Shown: piece by piece, positions 8,777 through 18,937 of the stretch | Numbering within the stretch: position 1 is the first letter of the stretch | Layout: each line of letters begins with the position of its first letter | DNA from: Holophagae bacterium | GTDB taxonomy: Bacteria; Acidobacteriota; Holophagae; Acanthopleuribacterales; Acanthopleuribacteraceae | Reading direction: 5' to 3' | DNA length: 64,000 nt | Assembly: GCA_029263455.1 (NCBI GenBank) | Contig: JAJCXM010000022.1 | Location: forward strand, 1-64,000 | Program-made: the position numbers and the translations under genes | The notes under the pieces: model-generated | The model's input: the letters and a program-made list of their open reading frames with translations, nothing else | Databases searched by the model: none | Told to the model about the DNA's origin: nothing

Positions 8777-9906
8777 TATTGAGCCAGTTGATCATGAATA
8801 ATTTGCTGCCATTCTTCAAGCGTGAATGTTTTTGCTGAATTAATTGCACTGTTTACGCACTGAAAATAAGTTTCTGGACTTGCATAAATTTGATCAAACG
8901 ACGATGCAATACTTCTCGCATCTAATCTGTCATGAATTCTGCCATTTGTTTGATTGATGAGGCTCCGTAGCACAGAGACCGCGTTACAAATCACTGGCAA
9001 ACCGCTTGTTAGCGCCTCTTGAACAACTTTTGGGAAACCCTCGCTTTGCGATGGGAATATCATCGCGTGCGAGTGGATAAATATGTCAAGAAGGTCTTTA
9101 TGAGTAACGAGACCTCTAAAAACAACACCCTCTATACTAAAGTTATCTACGAGTATTTCTAATTCGCCCTTTAGAGAACCATCACCAAGTATTGTAAGTG
9201 TCGCTCCAGGATAGGTATGTCTTATTTCCTTCAGGGACATGATTGCAACATCAACACCCTTTCCTTTTTCAAGTCGGCCAGCGAAAACGAGCTTTGGTGC
9301 TTTTGGCGAGTACTCCTTTCTTATGGCCTTCCGATTGAGCAATTCACATTGTGATCTGCTTAATGTTGTTGCAAAAACCCACTTTATCCAGGGAGATCGA
9401 GGGTCGGGGGGTTGTACGCCTCCGCCCGTTGCTAAGGTCACTGTATGTGGTGGCTTCCAGAAACGCATGCCCAAATGCCATAGTTTTTCAGCGACGGTCC
9501 GACGGTTTTCCCAATTCCCACAAAAACGAATAAACAGTTTTTTCCGATAGATTTTTGCAAGGATAATGCCTAGAGTTCCGATGTCGCTGGGAATTGGGAC
9601 ATGAATAACATCGCTCTTCCTTGCAATTGAAGAAAGCAATTTGAAGTTTTGAAGAAACCACACCCAAACGCCCAATTTCCTTGTCCACCCCCTGCCTTTA
9701 GGTTGTTGGGTCGGTATCAGTTCAATGTTGCTGTCGGTGAAGGAGGAACCGTCTTGAGACTCGATATTATTTGATACTGGTACCACTACGCTAGTTTTGT
9801 CAAAAAGACTCGCAATGGTACTGATTTGAATAACGAACCCGCCATCTGTGACGTATCTATGGTTGTGAGTTCGGAATAGTTTGTGGGAAAAAACCGCCAG
9901 ATTCAT
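8749..9906 (-). CDS. GT4-family glycosyltransferase
   Basis: A 385-residue GT-B glycosyltransferase. It shows FAGRLEKGKGVDVAI at the start of the donor domain and FPSQSEGFPKVVQEALTSGLPVICN with the two conserved glutamates. The N-terminal domain has an HVPIPSDIG stretch where the acceptor-binding loop usually lies. It sits in tandem with its neighbours, all read leftward. About 80 bases separate its start from the next gene upstream. No substrate assignment is possible. Confidence 0.83.
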   Translation of the reverse strand: MNLAVFSHKLFRTHNHRYVTDGGFVIQISTIASLFDKTSVVVPVSNNIESQDGSSFTDSNIELIPTQQPKGRGWTRKLGVWVWFLQNFKLLSSIARKSDVIHVPIPSDIGTLGIILAKIYRKKLFIRFCGNWENRRTVAEKLWHLGMRFWKPPHTVTLATGGGVQPPDPRSPWIKWVFATTLSRSQCELLNRKAIRKEYSPKAPKLVFAGRLEKGKGVDVAIMSLKEIRHTYPGATLTILGDGSLKGELEILVDNFSIEGVVFRGLVTHKDLLDIFIHSHAMIFPSQSEGFPKVVQEALTSGLPVICNAVSVLRSLINQTNGRIHDRLDARSIASSFDQIYASPETYFQCVNSAINSAKTFTLEEWQQIIHDQLAQYWGELRTGD

Positions 9907-9985
9907 TTTGTTCTCCGGTTTTTGCGCGAGGCCGAAACGTTGTTGGATCAGTGGTACTAATTTCTAATTGATAGAAGTTTTGAGG

Positions 9986-11128
9986 TCATATCCAGTTGCC
10001 TAAACAGTTTTCATAGAATATTTCGTTGGCATCGACGGCGGAACCTACGCCGAATTTAGCAATAGCTTTGTCTCTTGCTGCTTTTCCAAGTCTGCTCCTC
10101 AATCCAGAATCATCAATTAGAGTAAACAAAGCTGTTGTTAATTGGTCAAGGCTTTTAGGGTCACACAAATAACCAGTTCGCATATGATCCACAACTTCTG
10201 GTCCCGGGCCCAATGAACTAGCGACAATTGCTTTTCCCATGCTCATTATTTCTAACCAGAGTACAGGGTGTGCTTCCATTATGGAAGGTGCGACGCAGAA
10301 TTCTGCAGTTGAAATCAGGCCAGGAACGTCGCTGTGCGGTATTTGATCTCTTAAAATTATCCGATGGCTCAGGTCAGGAGGTATTAGTTTCCTAATTAGT
10401 GACTTGTTACCAACTTTAGTATCTGGATCTATCCAGTCACGACCGACCATCATCAAGTGAAAATCTTCTCTTAGCCGAAGCACGTTAATCGCAGCTTTTG
10501 TAAGCTCAAGCACTCCTTTCTTGGATGAAAAATTGCCTAGGAACAAAATTCTGCCCTTGGAAATTAGATCCTGGTCTCCTGGACTAAAGAAATTGGTATC
10601 AACAGGGTTGTAGATGACTTTGATCGTCCGCGAGCCTAGGTTGTGTAAATCGTGGTTCATTGATGCATTGAATTTGCTGACGGCGCACAAGAAATCTGCT
10701 TTGGCAATTGAACGACGTTCGAGCCAAGCGCGTTTCATTTTGGTAGGGCTACCGGTCGATTTGGAAAAGAAGACGTGCCCGCCATGAAACCTCATGATTT
10801 TGGGAAACGGAGTCAGTTTCGGTAATAGCGCAAGCCCTGAATTGGGCGCTTCAAGGACATCGATTTTTTGCTTCTGGTTGGATTTTTTTATGGCGTTCCA
10901 GAGGCGAGTGCTATTAAACGCAAAAGCAAACCGGGGAACACTTGATGATTGGATCTTGATCACAGTTACCCCAGACAATGAGTGTTCGCCAGCATCTGAA
11001 GGGTAGATGCCAAAAATAGATACTTGATGGCCGTTACGGACTAACCCTTCGGCCAGTGTCTTAGTAAAACTGCCTATGCCGCCGACCCCGAATGGTGGAT
11101 ACTCATTACACAAGAATGCTATGTTCAT
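9986..11128 (-). CDS. GT4-family glycosyltransferase
   Basis: A 380-residue glycosyltransferase with a clear GT4 N-terminus (MNIAFLCNEYPPFGVGGIGSF, glycine-rich acceptor loop). The donor domain has FLGNFSSKKGVLEL and VAPSIMEAHPVLWLEIMSMGKAIVAS. Its ATG overlaps the stop of the gene upstream (11125-11128), so the two are translationally coupled. Role: one step of glycan repeat assembly at the inner membrane. Specific sugar unknown. Confidence 0.84.
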   Translation of the reverse strand: MNIAFLCNEYPPFGVGGIGSFTKTLAEGLVRNGHQVSIFGIYPSDAGEHSLSGVTVIKIQSSSVPRFAFAFNSTRLWNAIKKSNQKQKIDVLEAPNSGLALLPKLTPFPKIMRFHGGHVFFSKSTGSPTKMKRAWLERRSIAKADFLCAVSKFNASMNHDLHNLGSRTIKVIYNPVDTNFFSPGDQDLISKGRILFLGNFSSKKGVLELTKAAINVLRLREDFHLMMVGRDWIDPDTKVGNKSLIRKLIPPDLSHRIILRDQIPHSDVPGLISTAEFCVAPSIMEAHPVLWLEIMSMGKAIVASSLGPGPEVVDHMRTGYLCDPKSLDQLTTALFTLIDDSGLRSRLGKAARDKAIAKFGVGSAVDANEIFYENCLGNWI

Positions 11129-12540
11129 GTGGTTGTCAAAACGGGATGAATTCTCAATTTCTCGTTGATGGTCTTTGTGATAGATCGTTCCGTACTCTGG
11201 GTTGGGGAACCGAGTATTTCCTCGACCAGCTTAGCTCTTTGAGAGCTATCTTTTGTCGGATTCGTAAGATACATATTGCAATAAGAAATTAATTCTTGTG
11301 AGTTTCGAGCAATTCGCACGGCCCCACTTTTGACGACACGTTGATAGTGCTCAAAGCCATAATAGTCTTCATAAAGAGTTGTATGCCTGTCCGAAAAACC
11401 AAACGCCAGATTGATCACGGGCTTGTCATGAAGTGCAAAGTCAATTGTCATCGTCGATGCAATATTGATGTTCAGATCGCTATGAAATGCTAAATTTGCC
11501 AACGACATCTTGTCCTTTTTTGTTGGTAGAAATCTCGCCATCTTACGTTTAGTGTCAATCCAGTCCGGTCTCGCGACCCTAACGTTAACAAACTCATTCT
11601 CGAGTGACAAATAACGATCATAGGATTCAAATGGCGAGGGCCGAACGGCAACTTGACAATCTTGGATGTCTTCGTTCTTGATCAACTGCAAAAGTAGGCG
11701 AACGTGGTCTACGTCCTCTGAGCTAATCCCTTGCATTGCCCCTGAATAACAGATTAAACGCAAGCTTGGAGAAAAGCCGAGGCCTGTTAAGAATTCTTCA
11801 CGGCTAACGATCAATTCCTTGTTCTTATAGTGTATGAATTGAGGTGCACCGGTAATAGAAACTTGATTCGCTGACACGTTTGGATGAAACTTCAGGAGTT
11901 CGCGAGCCATTAATTCATTCCAAACAAAGAACTGGCTGAACGTAGGTGTAATTCGCGGCTTTGTAGTCAAATTATCCCAACTGCTAACGAATGTTGCCGT
12001 TCTTAGTCCAAGGGCATTTGCAGCGTAAATTGGATAAACGCTTGGCTCAAATCTTTGTGTCGACGTAAGGACCGCATCAATTCCGTTGGTTTCTAGTAAA
12101 TGTTTGTAAATCAATACAGAGGGTAACTCTTTGCAGAGATGAGAATGCATTTGTTCTAGAAAGTTAATTGCGGGCTTATTCGCAAAGAATCTGGATATGA
12201 AGCGAGAGAAAGCGAGCATAGTTTTACCGTAAAAACTACCCTTGAGGCCACGCGCAATGGTGACCCGCATTCCTTTCGTGTTTCCCCATCTCATATGAGC
12301 GAACCTAAGCGTGTGGTATATGAATGCACGAAATTTCGACGGCCTACCACCTGATGGGTCCATAATTAATGGCTGATATGACACGCCTTCAAGTTTAGGA
12401 AGGTAACTCTCAGTGGCAAGCTCAATCGGAATTGGATGTAAAACGATAACGTCGTTATCTTCGACCAAGAGTTTGGTGAATGATTGTGTCAGAAAATCTC
12501 TTACCCCAACCCCATTTGGGATGACAAACAGTAGTTTCAT
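11125..12540 (-). CDS. Surface-glycan protein with a GT-B/CDP-glycerol-transferase-like fold
   Basis: A 471-residue protein I do not recognise with certainty. It starts with a Rossmann-like strand (MKLLFVIPNGVGVRDFL). The middle has FVSSWDNLTTKP and the segment VSITGAPQFIHY, a pattern seen in CDP-glycerol glycerophosphotransferase-like and related surface carbohydrate proteins. The C-terminal part has INIASTMTIDFALHDKPVIN, which resembles the nucleotide-phosphate-binding loop of that fold. It overlaps both neighbours by four bases. It probably transfers a sugar or a polyol phosphate, but this is inferred from fold-like motifs and context. Confidence 0.6.
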   Translation of the reverse strand: MKLLFVIPNGVGVRDFLTQSFTKLLVEDNDVIVLHPIPIELATESYLPKLEGVSYQPLIMDPSGGRPSKFRAFIYHTLRFAHMRWGNTKGMRVTIARGLKGSFYGKTMLAFSRFISRFFANKPAINFLEQMHSHLCKELPSVLIYKHLLETNGIDAVLTSTQRFEPSVYPIYAANALGLRTATFVSSWDNLTTKPRITPTFSQFFVWNELMARELLKFHPNVSANQVSITGAPQFIHYKNKELIVSREEFLTGLGFSPSLRLICYSGAMQGISSEDVDHVRLLLQLIKNEDIQDCQVAVRPSPFESYDRYLSLENEFVNVRVARPDWIDTKRKMARFLPTKKDKMSLANLAFHSDLNINIASTMTIDFALHDKPVINLAFGFSDRHTTLYEDYYGFEHYQRVVKSGAVRIARNSQELISYCNMYLTNPTKDSSQRAKLVEEILGSPTQSTERSITKTINEKLRIHPVLTTT

Positions 12541-13730
12541 GTCAGAGTCTGAGTTAGAATTTGGATTTGGCGGTCCAGGAACGAAGACAGTTTCCCCATG
12601 ATTAGGTCGTCTGTATAATTTTGTAAGATATATTCTCGAGCCTGGCGACCTCGTTTTCGAGCCGACGCCATATCGCCTATTAGATCCACGAGCGGTTGCA
12701 CAAATACCCCAGTCAAGTTTGGATTCTCCACCAGAATCAAGGATGAGTCATCATTGTACAACTCACTTTGTCCAGGGTGTTCGGATGTAATGCAAGGTAA
12801 ACCACTTGCCATTGCTTCCAGCAGCGAGTTCGCCATCCCCTCGGCTGCTAAAGTGGGAAACAAGTATGCGTCGGACGCTTGATAGATAAGAGGGGCGTCG
12901 TGTGGTTCAATGATTCCTTTGAATGAAATGTCAGGAATCGACTGTAGTGGCACCAAACTCTGTATCACACTACAATGTTCTGACTTATCGCTACCAACTA
13001 CCCAGAGTTTGGCGTTAGGAATGATAGCCTTAATTTGATTCCAGAAAGGTACAATTAAGTGCGCTCCTTTCTTTGCCACCTGGCGCGAAAATATTAGAAC
13101 TACTATGTCTGATTCAGTGAACCCAAACTGGTGCCTCAACACTCGACGTTTACTCGCGGCGGCCGGTTTGAAAAAGTCAGTATCAACAGAGTTCGGGACG
13201 ACCTCCAGCATAGGTTCATACGCGTGTACATTCATGCGGTCATATCTATAAGCTTCGAGCGTTTGAGTCCAGATCACGTCGAAATTTTTTATCGAACAGT
13301 ATCTTCTGAAGTCGACGTTGCTTAGGTTATATGAGTACCCTCTCTGAGCTAGAATCAGTCGACAAGGCCAATCTACAAACGTCCTTAATAGGTTTCCTAA
13401 CTTATATAGATCGTAAGCGATTATCACTTTTGGTCGCAGTTGCTGCAGGTGAGCACGAATACTGAAAGCGTATGCAAAGTGACCTGGCTCGGAGATTCCA
13501 AATAGAAGAGTCGCGAGAATCCTTTTTGGTACGAATCTCAGCAATTTTGGATTCAACCACCCTTTTGGGTGCAACCTGATTATCGAGCTAGAACTAGCGC
13601 CATCAGCTAAACATATTGCTACTTGAGCCTTGTCGGTTTTCGACTTAAGTTGACGTCCGATAAATCTGTTGTATGAGCCAATCGTGTCAGGGTCTTTTAG
13701 TGTTAAGTGTACCGCGTCAACGCCTTTCAT
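12537..13730 (-). CDS. GT4-family glycosyltransferase
   Basis: A 397-residue GT-B glycosyltransferase. The donor domain has LIFSRQVAKKGAHLIV (the conserved R/K phosphate contacts) and LFPTLAAEGMANSLLEAMASGLPCITS with its E-x7-E motif. The acceptor half is less typical and starts with a valine-rich strand around MKGVDAVHLTL. It ends with a four-base overlap into the next gene. Transferred sugar unknown. Confidence 0.82.
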   Translation of the reverse strand: MKGVDAVHLTLKDPDTIGSYNRFIGRQLKSKTDKAQVAICLADGASSSSIIRLHPKGWLNPKLLRFVPKRILATLLFGISEPGHFAYAFSIRAHLQQLRPKVIIAYDLYKLGNLLRTFVDWPCRLILAQRGYSYNLSNVDFRRYCSIKNFDVIWTQTLEAYRYDRMNVHAYEPMLEVVPNSVDTDFFKPAAASKRRVLRHQFGFTESDIVVLIFSRQVAKKGAHLIVPFWNQIKAIIPNAKLWVVGSDKSEHCSVIQSLVPLQSIPDISFKGIIEPHDAPLIYQASDAYLFPTLAAEGMANSLLEAMASGLPCITSEHPGQSELYNDDSSLILVENPNLTGVFVQPLVDLIGDMASARKRGRQAREYILQNYTDDLIMGKLSSFLDRQIQILTQTLT

Positions 13731-13804
13731 TTATCGATCCCTTAATCCCAAATTCGAAATTCAATACACGTACTACTAACCCATTCATGGATTCTCACCA
13801 AAAC

Positions 13805-14476
13805 TCATCCTGTTCTTTCAATGCGCCGTTTAAAGCCCTTTATCCGATACTTTATGGAAGATTTGATCCTGAAGTATAGGTTTGTGAGATACGCCTTAAT
13901 CTTTGTTGCTTTCGTAGGGTTCTTGAAATAAACGCAGTAGGCGCTTTTGCTAGAAAGGGACAAACTGAGGTAATCCATCCGCGTCCAGTTGATAAGTTGC
14001 GACTCAATGATTTCTCGTTGATTGCTCCGATTACCTTCGAGAAAGACAATACCGTAGTTGCTTAGTAGTTTATCAACATTCAGATTTGGAGGTCCACCGT
14101 CTACGATAATGAAATCATATTTCTGACCTTGGTTCAGATCTTGTGTAAGGTTGTTCACCAAAGTATATTGATTCTCGAATACCGAGAGATTCTTTTTCAG
14201 ACTATTTATGCAGTAGCTGTTGTCTTCAAAAACAGTAAATTCTGCAACAGTTCTTTTTCTTCTATTGCTAGCCAACACGATGTAAGTGAGCGTTCCAATT
14301 CCAGCCCCAATTTCCAGCAGACGTGTGGGTGCGTGGCGTTTTAAAACTCGGCTTAAACCCTTAATAGCATTCCAGGATGCAATGTGTTCGCTACCTGAAG
14401 AACGCGAGAACCATTGATAGATTTCTTTGTCTGTATTAAGCAACTGAACTCCTCTGCAGCGGGCTAGTGTATTCAT
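13805..14476 (-). CDS. Class I SAM-dependent methyltransferase
   Basis: A 223-residue protein with the SAM-binding motif LLEIGAGIGTLTYIV near residue 55, an acidic residue after the second strand (FTVFED), and FIIVDGGPPN at the fourth strand. It resembles O-methyltransferases acting on small substrates or sugars. The C-terminal tail is strongly basic, which could hold it at the membrane. It lies between a glycosyltransferase and the ABC flippase, so a role in glycan decoration is likely. Substrate unknown. Confidence 0.7.
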   Translation of the reverse strand: MNTLARCRGVQLLNTDKEIYQWFSRSSGSEHIASWNAIKGLSRVLKRHAPTRLLEIGAGIGTLTYIVLASNRRKRTVAEFTVFEDNSYCINSLKKNLSVFENQYTLVNNLTQDLNQGQKYDFIIVDGGPPNLNVDKLLSNYGIVFLEGNRSNQREIIESQLINWTRMDYLSLSLSSKSAYCVYFKNPTKATKIKAYLTNLYFRIKSSIKYRIKGFKRRIERTG

Positions 14477-14485
14477 GAAAAACAG

Positions 14486-16252
14486 TTATTCGGGTTTTAC
14501 GCTGTTCAGATATTGACTAAAAGTAGATGCCTTGTTTGCCATCAATAGCTGCAAATTTCCACTTTCAACAACCGCACCTTTATCGAGTATTAACACACTG
14601 TCGGCATCTAAAGCGTGATTTACGTTGTGTGTAACCAAAACAATCGTTTTACTTCCTTTCATTTTACGAAGGTATTTTCGTATTACGTCGGCAGTCTTAT
14701 GGTCGAGTGAACTTGTGGCTTCGTCAAGGATCAAGAGGTCGATATTTCTGAACAATTCTCTTGCTAGCCCAATTCTCTGCCGTTGACCTCCCGAAATTAA
14801 TCCCCCGCGATCGCCGACTGGCCCATCCATGCCTCCTTCACGATTGTGCCCAAAATCTAGTGCAGTCTTTTTAATAATTGATTCAGGAACCTGGCCTTCT
14901 GTCCAAAGCATAATATTGTTTTTCATAGAATCGTTGAATATTACAGACTCTTGTGTGATGTAACCCAAATGGCGTCGGTAGCTTTTTTTGTCAAGTTCTC
15001 TGAGGTCGACTCCGTCAACTAGCACCTGCCCAGATGTTGGAACGAACAGACCCGTCAAAATATTAACCAGAGTTGACTTACCAGATCCTGACTCTCCCAA
15101 AATAGCGACCAGCTGACCTGTGTCAATCTTCAGATTAACGCCTTTTAATGCCTCAAAATCGCCGTATTTATAACTGACACCCAAGAGTTCGTAAGTGCTA
15201 GGAACCTCTGTAATCCGTGTGGCCCCATTGGATTCAACGTTCTTTTCGAGTTCGGCTATTTTGGATGTTACAAGATCAATCGATGATGATGTTGCAAGGA
15301 ACGTCTGCCAAGAAACTTGATAAGCCATAAAGTTAGTCAAAGAACGATAAACCAATAGCAATATGAAAATAACGGACGTCACCGGAGCTTCACTAAACGT
15401 CGAATGAAATCCTACCAAGGCCAGCAGGGAAGTTACGAGAATAGGTTCGCGCAAGCCTTTTACTAGGGCCTTGAGAATGCTTAGCTTAAACATCGTGCTG
15501 CTTAGGCTCTTCACGATGATGCGCAGCTTGATCAGAGTTTTTTGTATGGTCCCAGTGGCAAGAAGATATTTTGCATTTTGGAGATTTTCAGTAACAAAAC
15601 CTTGAAATGATGACTGTTGTTTAACTAAAGATGCGGATAGTAATTTTGCTTTTCGATTGAGTACCCTCAAGATTAATGCAGACATGGAGGTCAGAAGGAT
15701 CGTCACTAGGGTGAAGAACGGATTTACAAATGAGGCGACGATTATATATGTGAAAACAGTTAGAAGGCACGACGCCGATGAAACGAAAAGAAAAATAGAG
15801 TTGACGCTGTCGGTCAACTCTCCACCGGCTATATGACTGAGAACACCGCTGTCCTGTTTGGCTAAGAAACTAAAATTGGAATTCGAAAAAGACTCAACGA
15901 ACCGCGTTCTAAAACTAAACGCTAGGCGGCTTTTTTGCCAACCTGCGAAAGCCACTTCACAAAAAAGCATGCATCCCTTAAGACCATAAATGCACACAAT
16001 CCCGGCTATTATGTAGGGTAACTCAAACGGAATGCCTAGACTTGAATAAACCAAGTGAAACCAGTTTGTTACAGGTGACCTGCTTGTTTGATCGGCATCC
16101 ATTGTTTCGATAAGTGGCAGAAACAATGCAAGCCCAAAACCATCCAAAACGGTTGTTATTAATGTCAGCGCCATTAATATCAATGAATTCCATCGCATCT
16201 CTTTCCAGATCAGCGTTGAATATTGAAAAAACGAACTTCCCCACCTAGACAA
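14486..16252 (-). CDS. ABC flippase for lipid-linked glycan (PglK/MsbA-like half-transporter)
   Basis: A fused permease/ATPase of 588 residues. The first half has about six membrane segments. The C-terminal nucleotide-binding domain has Walker A GESGSGKST, signature ISGGQRQRIGLAR and Walker B LLILDEATSSLD. Half-transporters of this size and position act as flippases for lipid-linked sugars (PglK, MsbA). No Wzx-type flippase appears in the cluster, so this gene probably fills that role. It starts at a TTG (16250-16252) with GAGGAG five bases upstream. It could instead export another lipid or peptide, and it is not close enough to the lasso genes to be assigned to them. Confidence 0.85.
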   Translation of the reverse strand: MSRWGSSFFQYSTLIWKEMRWNSLILMALTLITTVLDGFGLALFLPLIETMDADQTSRSPVTNWFHLVYSSLGIPFELPYIIAGIVCIYGLKGCMLFCEVAFAGWQKSRLAFSFRTRFVESFSNSNFSFLAKQDSGVLSHIAGGELTDSVNSIFLFVSSASCLLTVFTYIIVASFVNPFFTLVTILLTSMSALILRVLNRKAKLLSASLVKQQSSFQGFVTENLQNAKYLLATGTIQKTLIKLRIIVKSLSSTMFKLSILKALVKGLREPILVTSLLALVGFHSTFSEAPVTSVIFILLLVYRSLTNFMAYQVSWQTFLATSSSIDLVTSKIAELEKNVESNGATRITEVPSTYELLGVSYKYGDFEALKGVNLKIDTGQLVAILGESGSGKSTLVNILTGLFVPTSGQVLVDGVDLRELDKKSYRRHLGYITQESVIFNDSMKNNIMLWTEGQVPESIIKKTALDFGHNREGGMDGPVGDRGGLISGGQRQRIGLARELFRNIDLLILDEATSSLDHKTADVIRKYLRKMKGSKTIVLVTHNVNHALDADSVLILDKGAVVESGNLQLLMANKASTFSQYLNSVKPE

Positions 16253-16355
16253 ACGTTCTCCTCAATATGAAAGCCTAAAACTTCTGGTTAGCAACAAACC
16301 CAGTAACCGGAAGTTGCGCACCCTTAATATTAGTGGTCATGGCCTCGCATACCGT

Positions 16356-17090
16356 TCATTTGGTTGATTTCCTTGCAAGTGCCACAAGGTGAATTTTACC
16401 TTTTGGGTTATTGCGATTGCGATTAATGTATAACGAGTAAACCATTCCTAGTAAGTTCACGAAGATTCCTGCTGCCGAGCGGATGGGCCTCTTAACGTTT
16501 ATGGATGCGGTGCAATAGCGTCTAGTAAACCCGTCGCAAATCAGAAAGTAGATCCACTCGACACTCAGGTGCTCAGTTAGTTTCGCTTTTAGTTCGTCGA
16601 ATTGATAATGGCGCTTGTGATCTGGGTTGTTATTCTTGACCCAATGTCCGTTGGGCGTTGTAAGCAGCAAGAAACCGCCTGGCTTCAACAATCTTGCGGC
16701 TTGTTCAATAAATAGCCCGTCATTTTCTACATGTTCGATGACTTCAATTGCCGATATTCCGTCGAAGGTATTTGACTCGAATCGACTATCTACAAGGTCA
16801 TCAAGTACGATCGAATTGACGTTGGATCTCCGAGTGCTCAATGCATGCTTAATCTGCGCGTCTACGCCTAAATTCAATTGAAATTGGGCTTCAGTTTCCC
16901 TAGGAAGATCGCTAATTGTGACCTTGGCCTTTAAGCCAATGGTGTAAGGAGACCTTCTTCCACCAACATCAAGGATACTCGGATTCGAATCACCTACGAT
17001 GGATTTAAGTGTCTTATAAGTCCAGTAGTAAATAGGGAGTCCAAATGGTCGAGTTGCGATTCGCAAAATTTCATAAAATGTATGCCTCAA
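16356..17090 (-). CDS. SAM-dependent methyltransferase, paralogue 1 flanking asnB
   Basis: A 244-residue class I methyltransferase (Methyltransf_11 type). The SAM site is ILDVGGRRSPYT, followed by ISAIEVIEHVENDG and LLKPGGFLLLTTPNGHW. The region SPYTIG...ITISDL is unusual and is shared with the gene at 18938-19675; the two align over their whole length and are clearly paralogues. They sit either side of the AsnB-like gene. It starts with TTG in my reading; no better start is in frame. The glycan context suggests a sugar or amide-linked group as substrate, but this is inference. Confidence 0.75.
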   Translation of the reverse strand: MRHTFYEILRIATRPFGLPIYYWTYKTLKSIVGDSNPSILDVGGRRSPYTIGLKAKVTISDLPRETEAQFQLNLGVDAQIKHALSTRRSNVNSIVLDDLVDSRFESNTFDGISAIEVIEHVENDGLFIEQAARLLKPGGFLLLTTPNGHWVKNNNPDHKRHYQFDELKAKLTEHLSVEWIYFLICDGFTRRYCTASINVKRPIRSAAGIFVNLLGMVYSLYINRNRNNPKGKIHLVALARKSTK

Positions 17091-17136
17091 TTAGCTCACC
17101 TGTTCTTCTTCATATTGCGGTCTTATCATCTCGCCG

Positions 17137-18837
17137 TTAACGGCAAACCCGTGCAAGACTAAGCCATTGCCATATAAAAAAACTGTTGTCGCTACGACCT
17201 GAATCAAATTCTGCCAACTGATCAATAGCAATGTTTTTATTAAGGAAACTATTCTTGTTCCAGATTAGCTTGAGTTCATTAGATCGCCAATCTGCCAATG
17301 GACCTCGCAACCATTCTCTTTGAGGTGTCTGCAACGGTCTTTTTGGGGCGATGCTGCTAGAGGTCGGAATGGATCTTTGAGCTATCTTACGCAAAAGTAT
17401 CTTACCTAAAGTAGGGCTTATCTTTCGACTTTCTTTTTGTCGAAATGCAAGCTCTACCAATCTATAGTCAAGAAACGGCTCTCGTAACTCTATTGAATGC
17501 ATCATCGAAACTCTGTCGTTGAATCGGAGTGCTCGAGGTATTTTTGTAAAAAAGAGGTCACGATACTGTAGGTTTCTCAACGAATCACTGAATGGCTTCG
17601 GTGGAGCCCAAGAACGAGACAACCTATAAAAATCAGGTTTCATACATTCAGGCCGTACCGCTTTGGACCTCGACCCTTGAATGGTAGCCAGAGAGTCGGG
17701 TTTGCGGTAATAGTCGTAACCTCCCCATTGCTCGTCCATCCCTTGTCCATCCATTAAAACTCTCAAACCTAGTGACTTAGCCCTGTCAAATATCAAACTA
17801 TATGCAATGACGGGTATACCGCCAAAAGGTTCATCTTGAGAATCGGAAATCTTTTGCATCAATTCTGGGATGTCGCTGGCTTGAAGTAAACAGGTGTTCA
17901 GCTTGTGATTCGTTAATTTAATCATGTTCATCACGTAAGGCAATTCGTCGTAATTAGAGTCACCGGTTGCAAACGTGAATACTTGCGTTGAGTCCATATC
18001 ACCGCGGTTCTTGTGAATGATCCCTAGCAAGAGTGAACTGTCGAGTCCCCCACTTAAGTTCACGCCGATTGGAACGTCGGCTCGGAATCGTAACTTGGTA
18101 GCGTCTTGTAGCAAATGAGTATACTCTTCGGCAACCAAGGACTCATCTCTTTCATCGTAGCTTGAGACTTGATCTATGAATTCGTACCATTGGCGAATAT
18201 GAGGAATCGTGCCTTGTGACCACTTTATCCAGTGGCCCCCACGTAGGCGAAAAATGTTCTTGAAGAATGTGTAAGAATCGTGGTCGTAGAGGCCGTGTCG
18301 AATATAAGTCGCCCAGGTTTCCCAGTCTGTTTCTTTGGGTACACCGAGATCGTGTAAAGATTTGATCTCGCTGGCGAATTTAAAGCCACCGTTAGAGAAG
18401 TGATAATAGAGCGGCTTCACTCCAAATCGGTCAGTTGCGGCAAATAGCTCGTTGAGTTTGTTGTCCCAAATTACAAAAGCAAACATTCCGTTGAGTTTGT
18501 TGAGACATAATTCACCCCATTTGATATAGCTAGCAAGCAATACCTCGCTATCACTATTTGTTCGAAATTCATGGGCGAATCCAAGTTCATGTCGGAGTTC
18601 TTTGTAATTGTAAATTTCGCCATTAAAAACGAGCCAGTATCGATTGGTTGAATCTGACATGGGTTGGTTTGCTTTGTCCGTCAAGTCGACTATTTTCAAA
18701 CGGTTATGTCCAAGGATTCCACTGCTCAGCTCCTTATAGGCATTCACATCCGGTCCTCGGTGACTCTGGGTACGTAAGCCTAAGTCGATCGCCCCTTGGT
18801 TCACGCTTGTGCCAAAGATCCCTAGAATTCCGCACAT
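17137..18837 (-). CDS. asnB: Glutamine-hydrolysing asparagine synthase-like amidotransferase
   Basis: This 566-residue protein starts MCGILGIFG, so the catalytic N-terminal cysteine of class II glutaminases is intact. The synthetase half has the ATP-binding PP-loop NLSGGLDSSLL. In glycan clusters such proteins (WbpS-like) amidate sugar uronic acids or related carboxylates, while the same fold makes asparagine in primary metabolism. The ATG at 18835-18837 directly follows an in-frame GTG and puts the cysteine in position 2, so I use it. Two paralogous methyltransferases flank it. It should not be confused with the lasso enzyme at 25506, which lacks the cysteine. Confidence 0.85.
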   Translation of the reverse strand: MCGILGIFGTSVNQGAIDLGLRTQSHRGPDVNAYKELSSGILGHNRLKIVDLTDKANQPMSDSTNRYWLVFNGEIYNYKELRHELGFAHEFRTNSDSEVLLASYIKWGELCLNKLNGMFAFVIWDNKLNELFAATDRFGVKPLYYHFSNGGFKFASEIKSLHDLGVPKETDWETWATYIRHGLYDHDSYTFFKNIFRLRGGHWIKWSQGTIPHIRQWYEFIDQVSSYDERDESLVAEEYTHLLQDATKLRFRADVPIGVNLSGGLDSSLLLGIIHKNRGDMDSTQVFTFATGDSNYDELPYVMNMIKLTNHKLNTCLLQASDIPELMQKISDSQDEPFGGIPVIAYSLIFDRAKSLGLRVLMDGQGMDEQWGGYDYYRKPDSLATIQGSRSKAVRPECMKPDFYRLSRSWAPPKPFSDSLRNLQYRDLFFTKIPRALRFNDRVSMMHSIELREPFLDYRLVELAFRQKESRKISPTLGKILLRKIAQRSIPTSSSIAPKRPLQTPQREWLRGPLADWRSNELKLIWNKNSFLNKNIAIDQLAEFDSGRSDNSFFIWQWLSLARVCR

Positions 18838-18937
18838 CACCGTTCACCGACGTTGGCACACGGCGGCAGGTTAACGAATTGAGGATTCGTTCTATCTCCT
18901 ATGTGATTAAACGTTATGCTCTTTAACATTTCATGTA

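Noticed and set aside
14486-16252. ABC half-transporter as the lasso exporter (D protein)
   Set aside because: It lies inside the glycan operon on the other strand, 9 kb away, and lacks a peptidase domain; a flippase role suits it better.
17137-18837. Second lasso C protein
   Set aside because: It keeps the glutaminase cysteine (MCGI) and has no precursor or B1 gene beside it; it is an ordinary amidotransferase of the glycan cluster.
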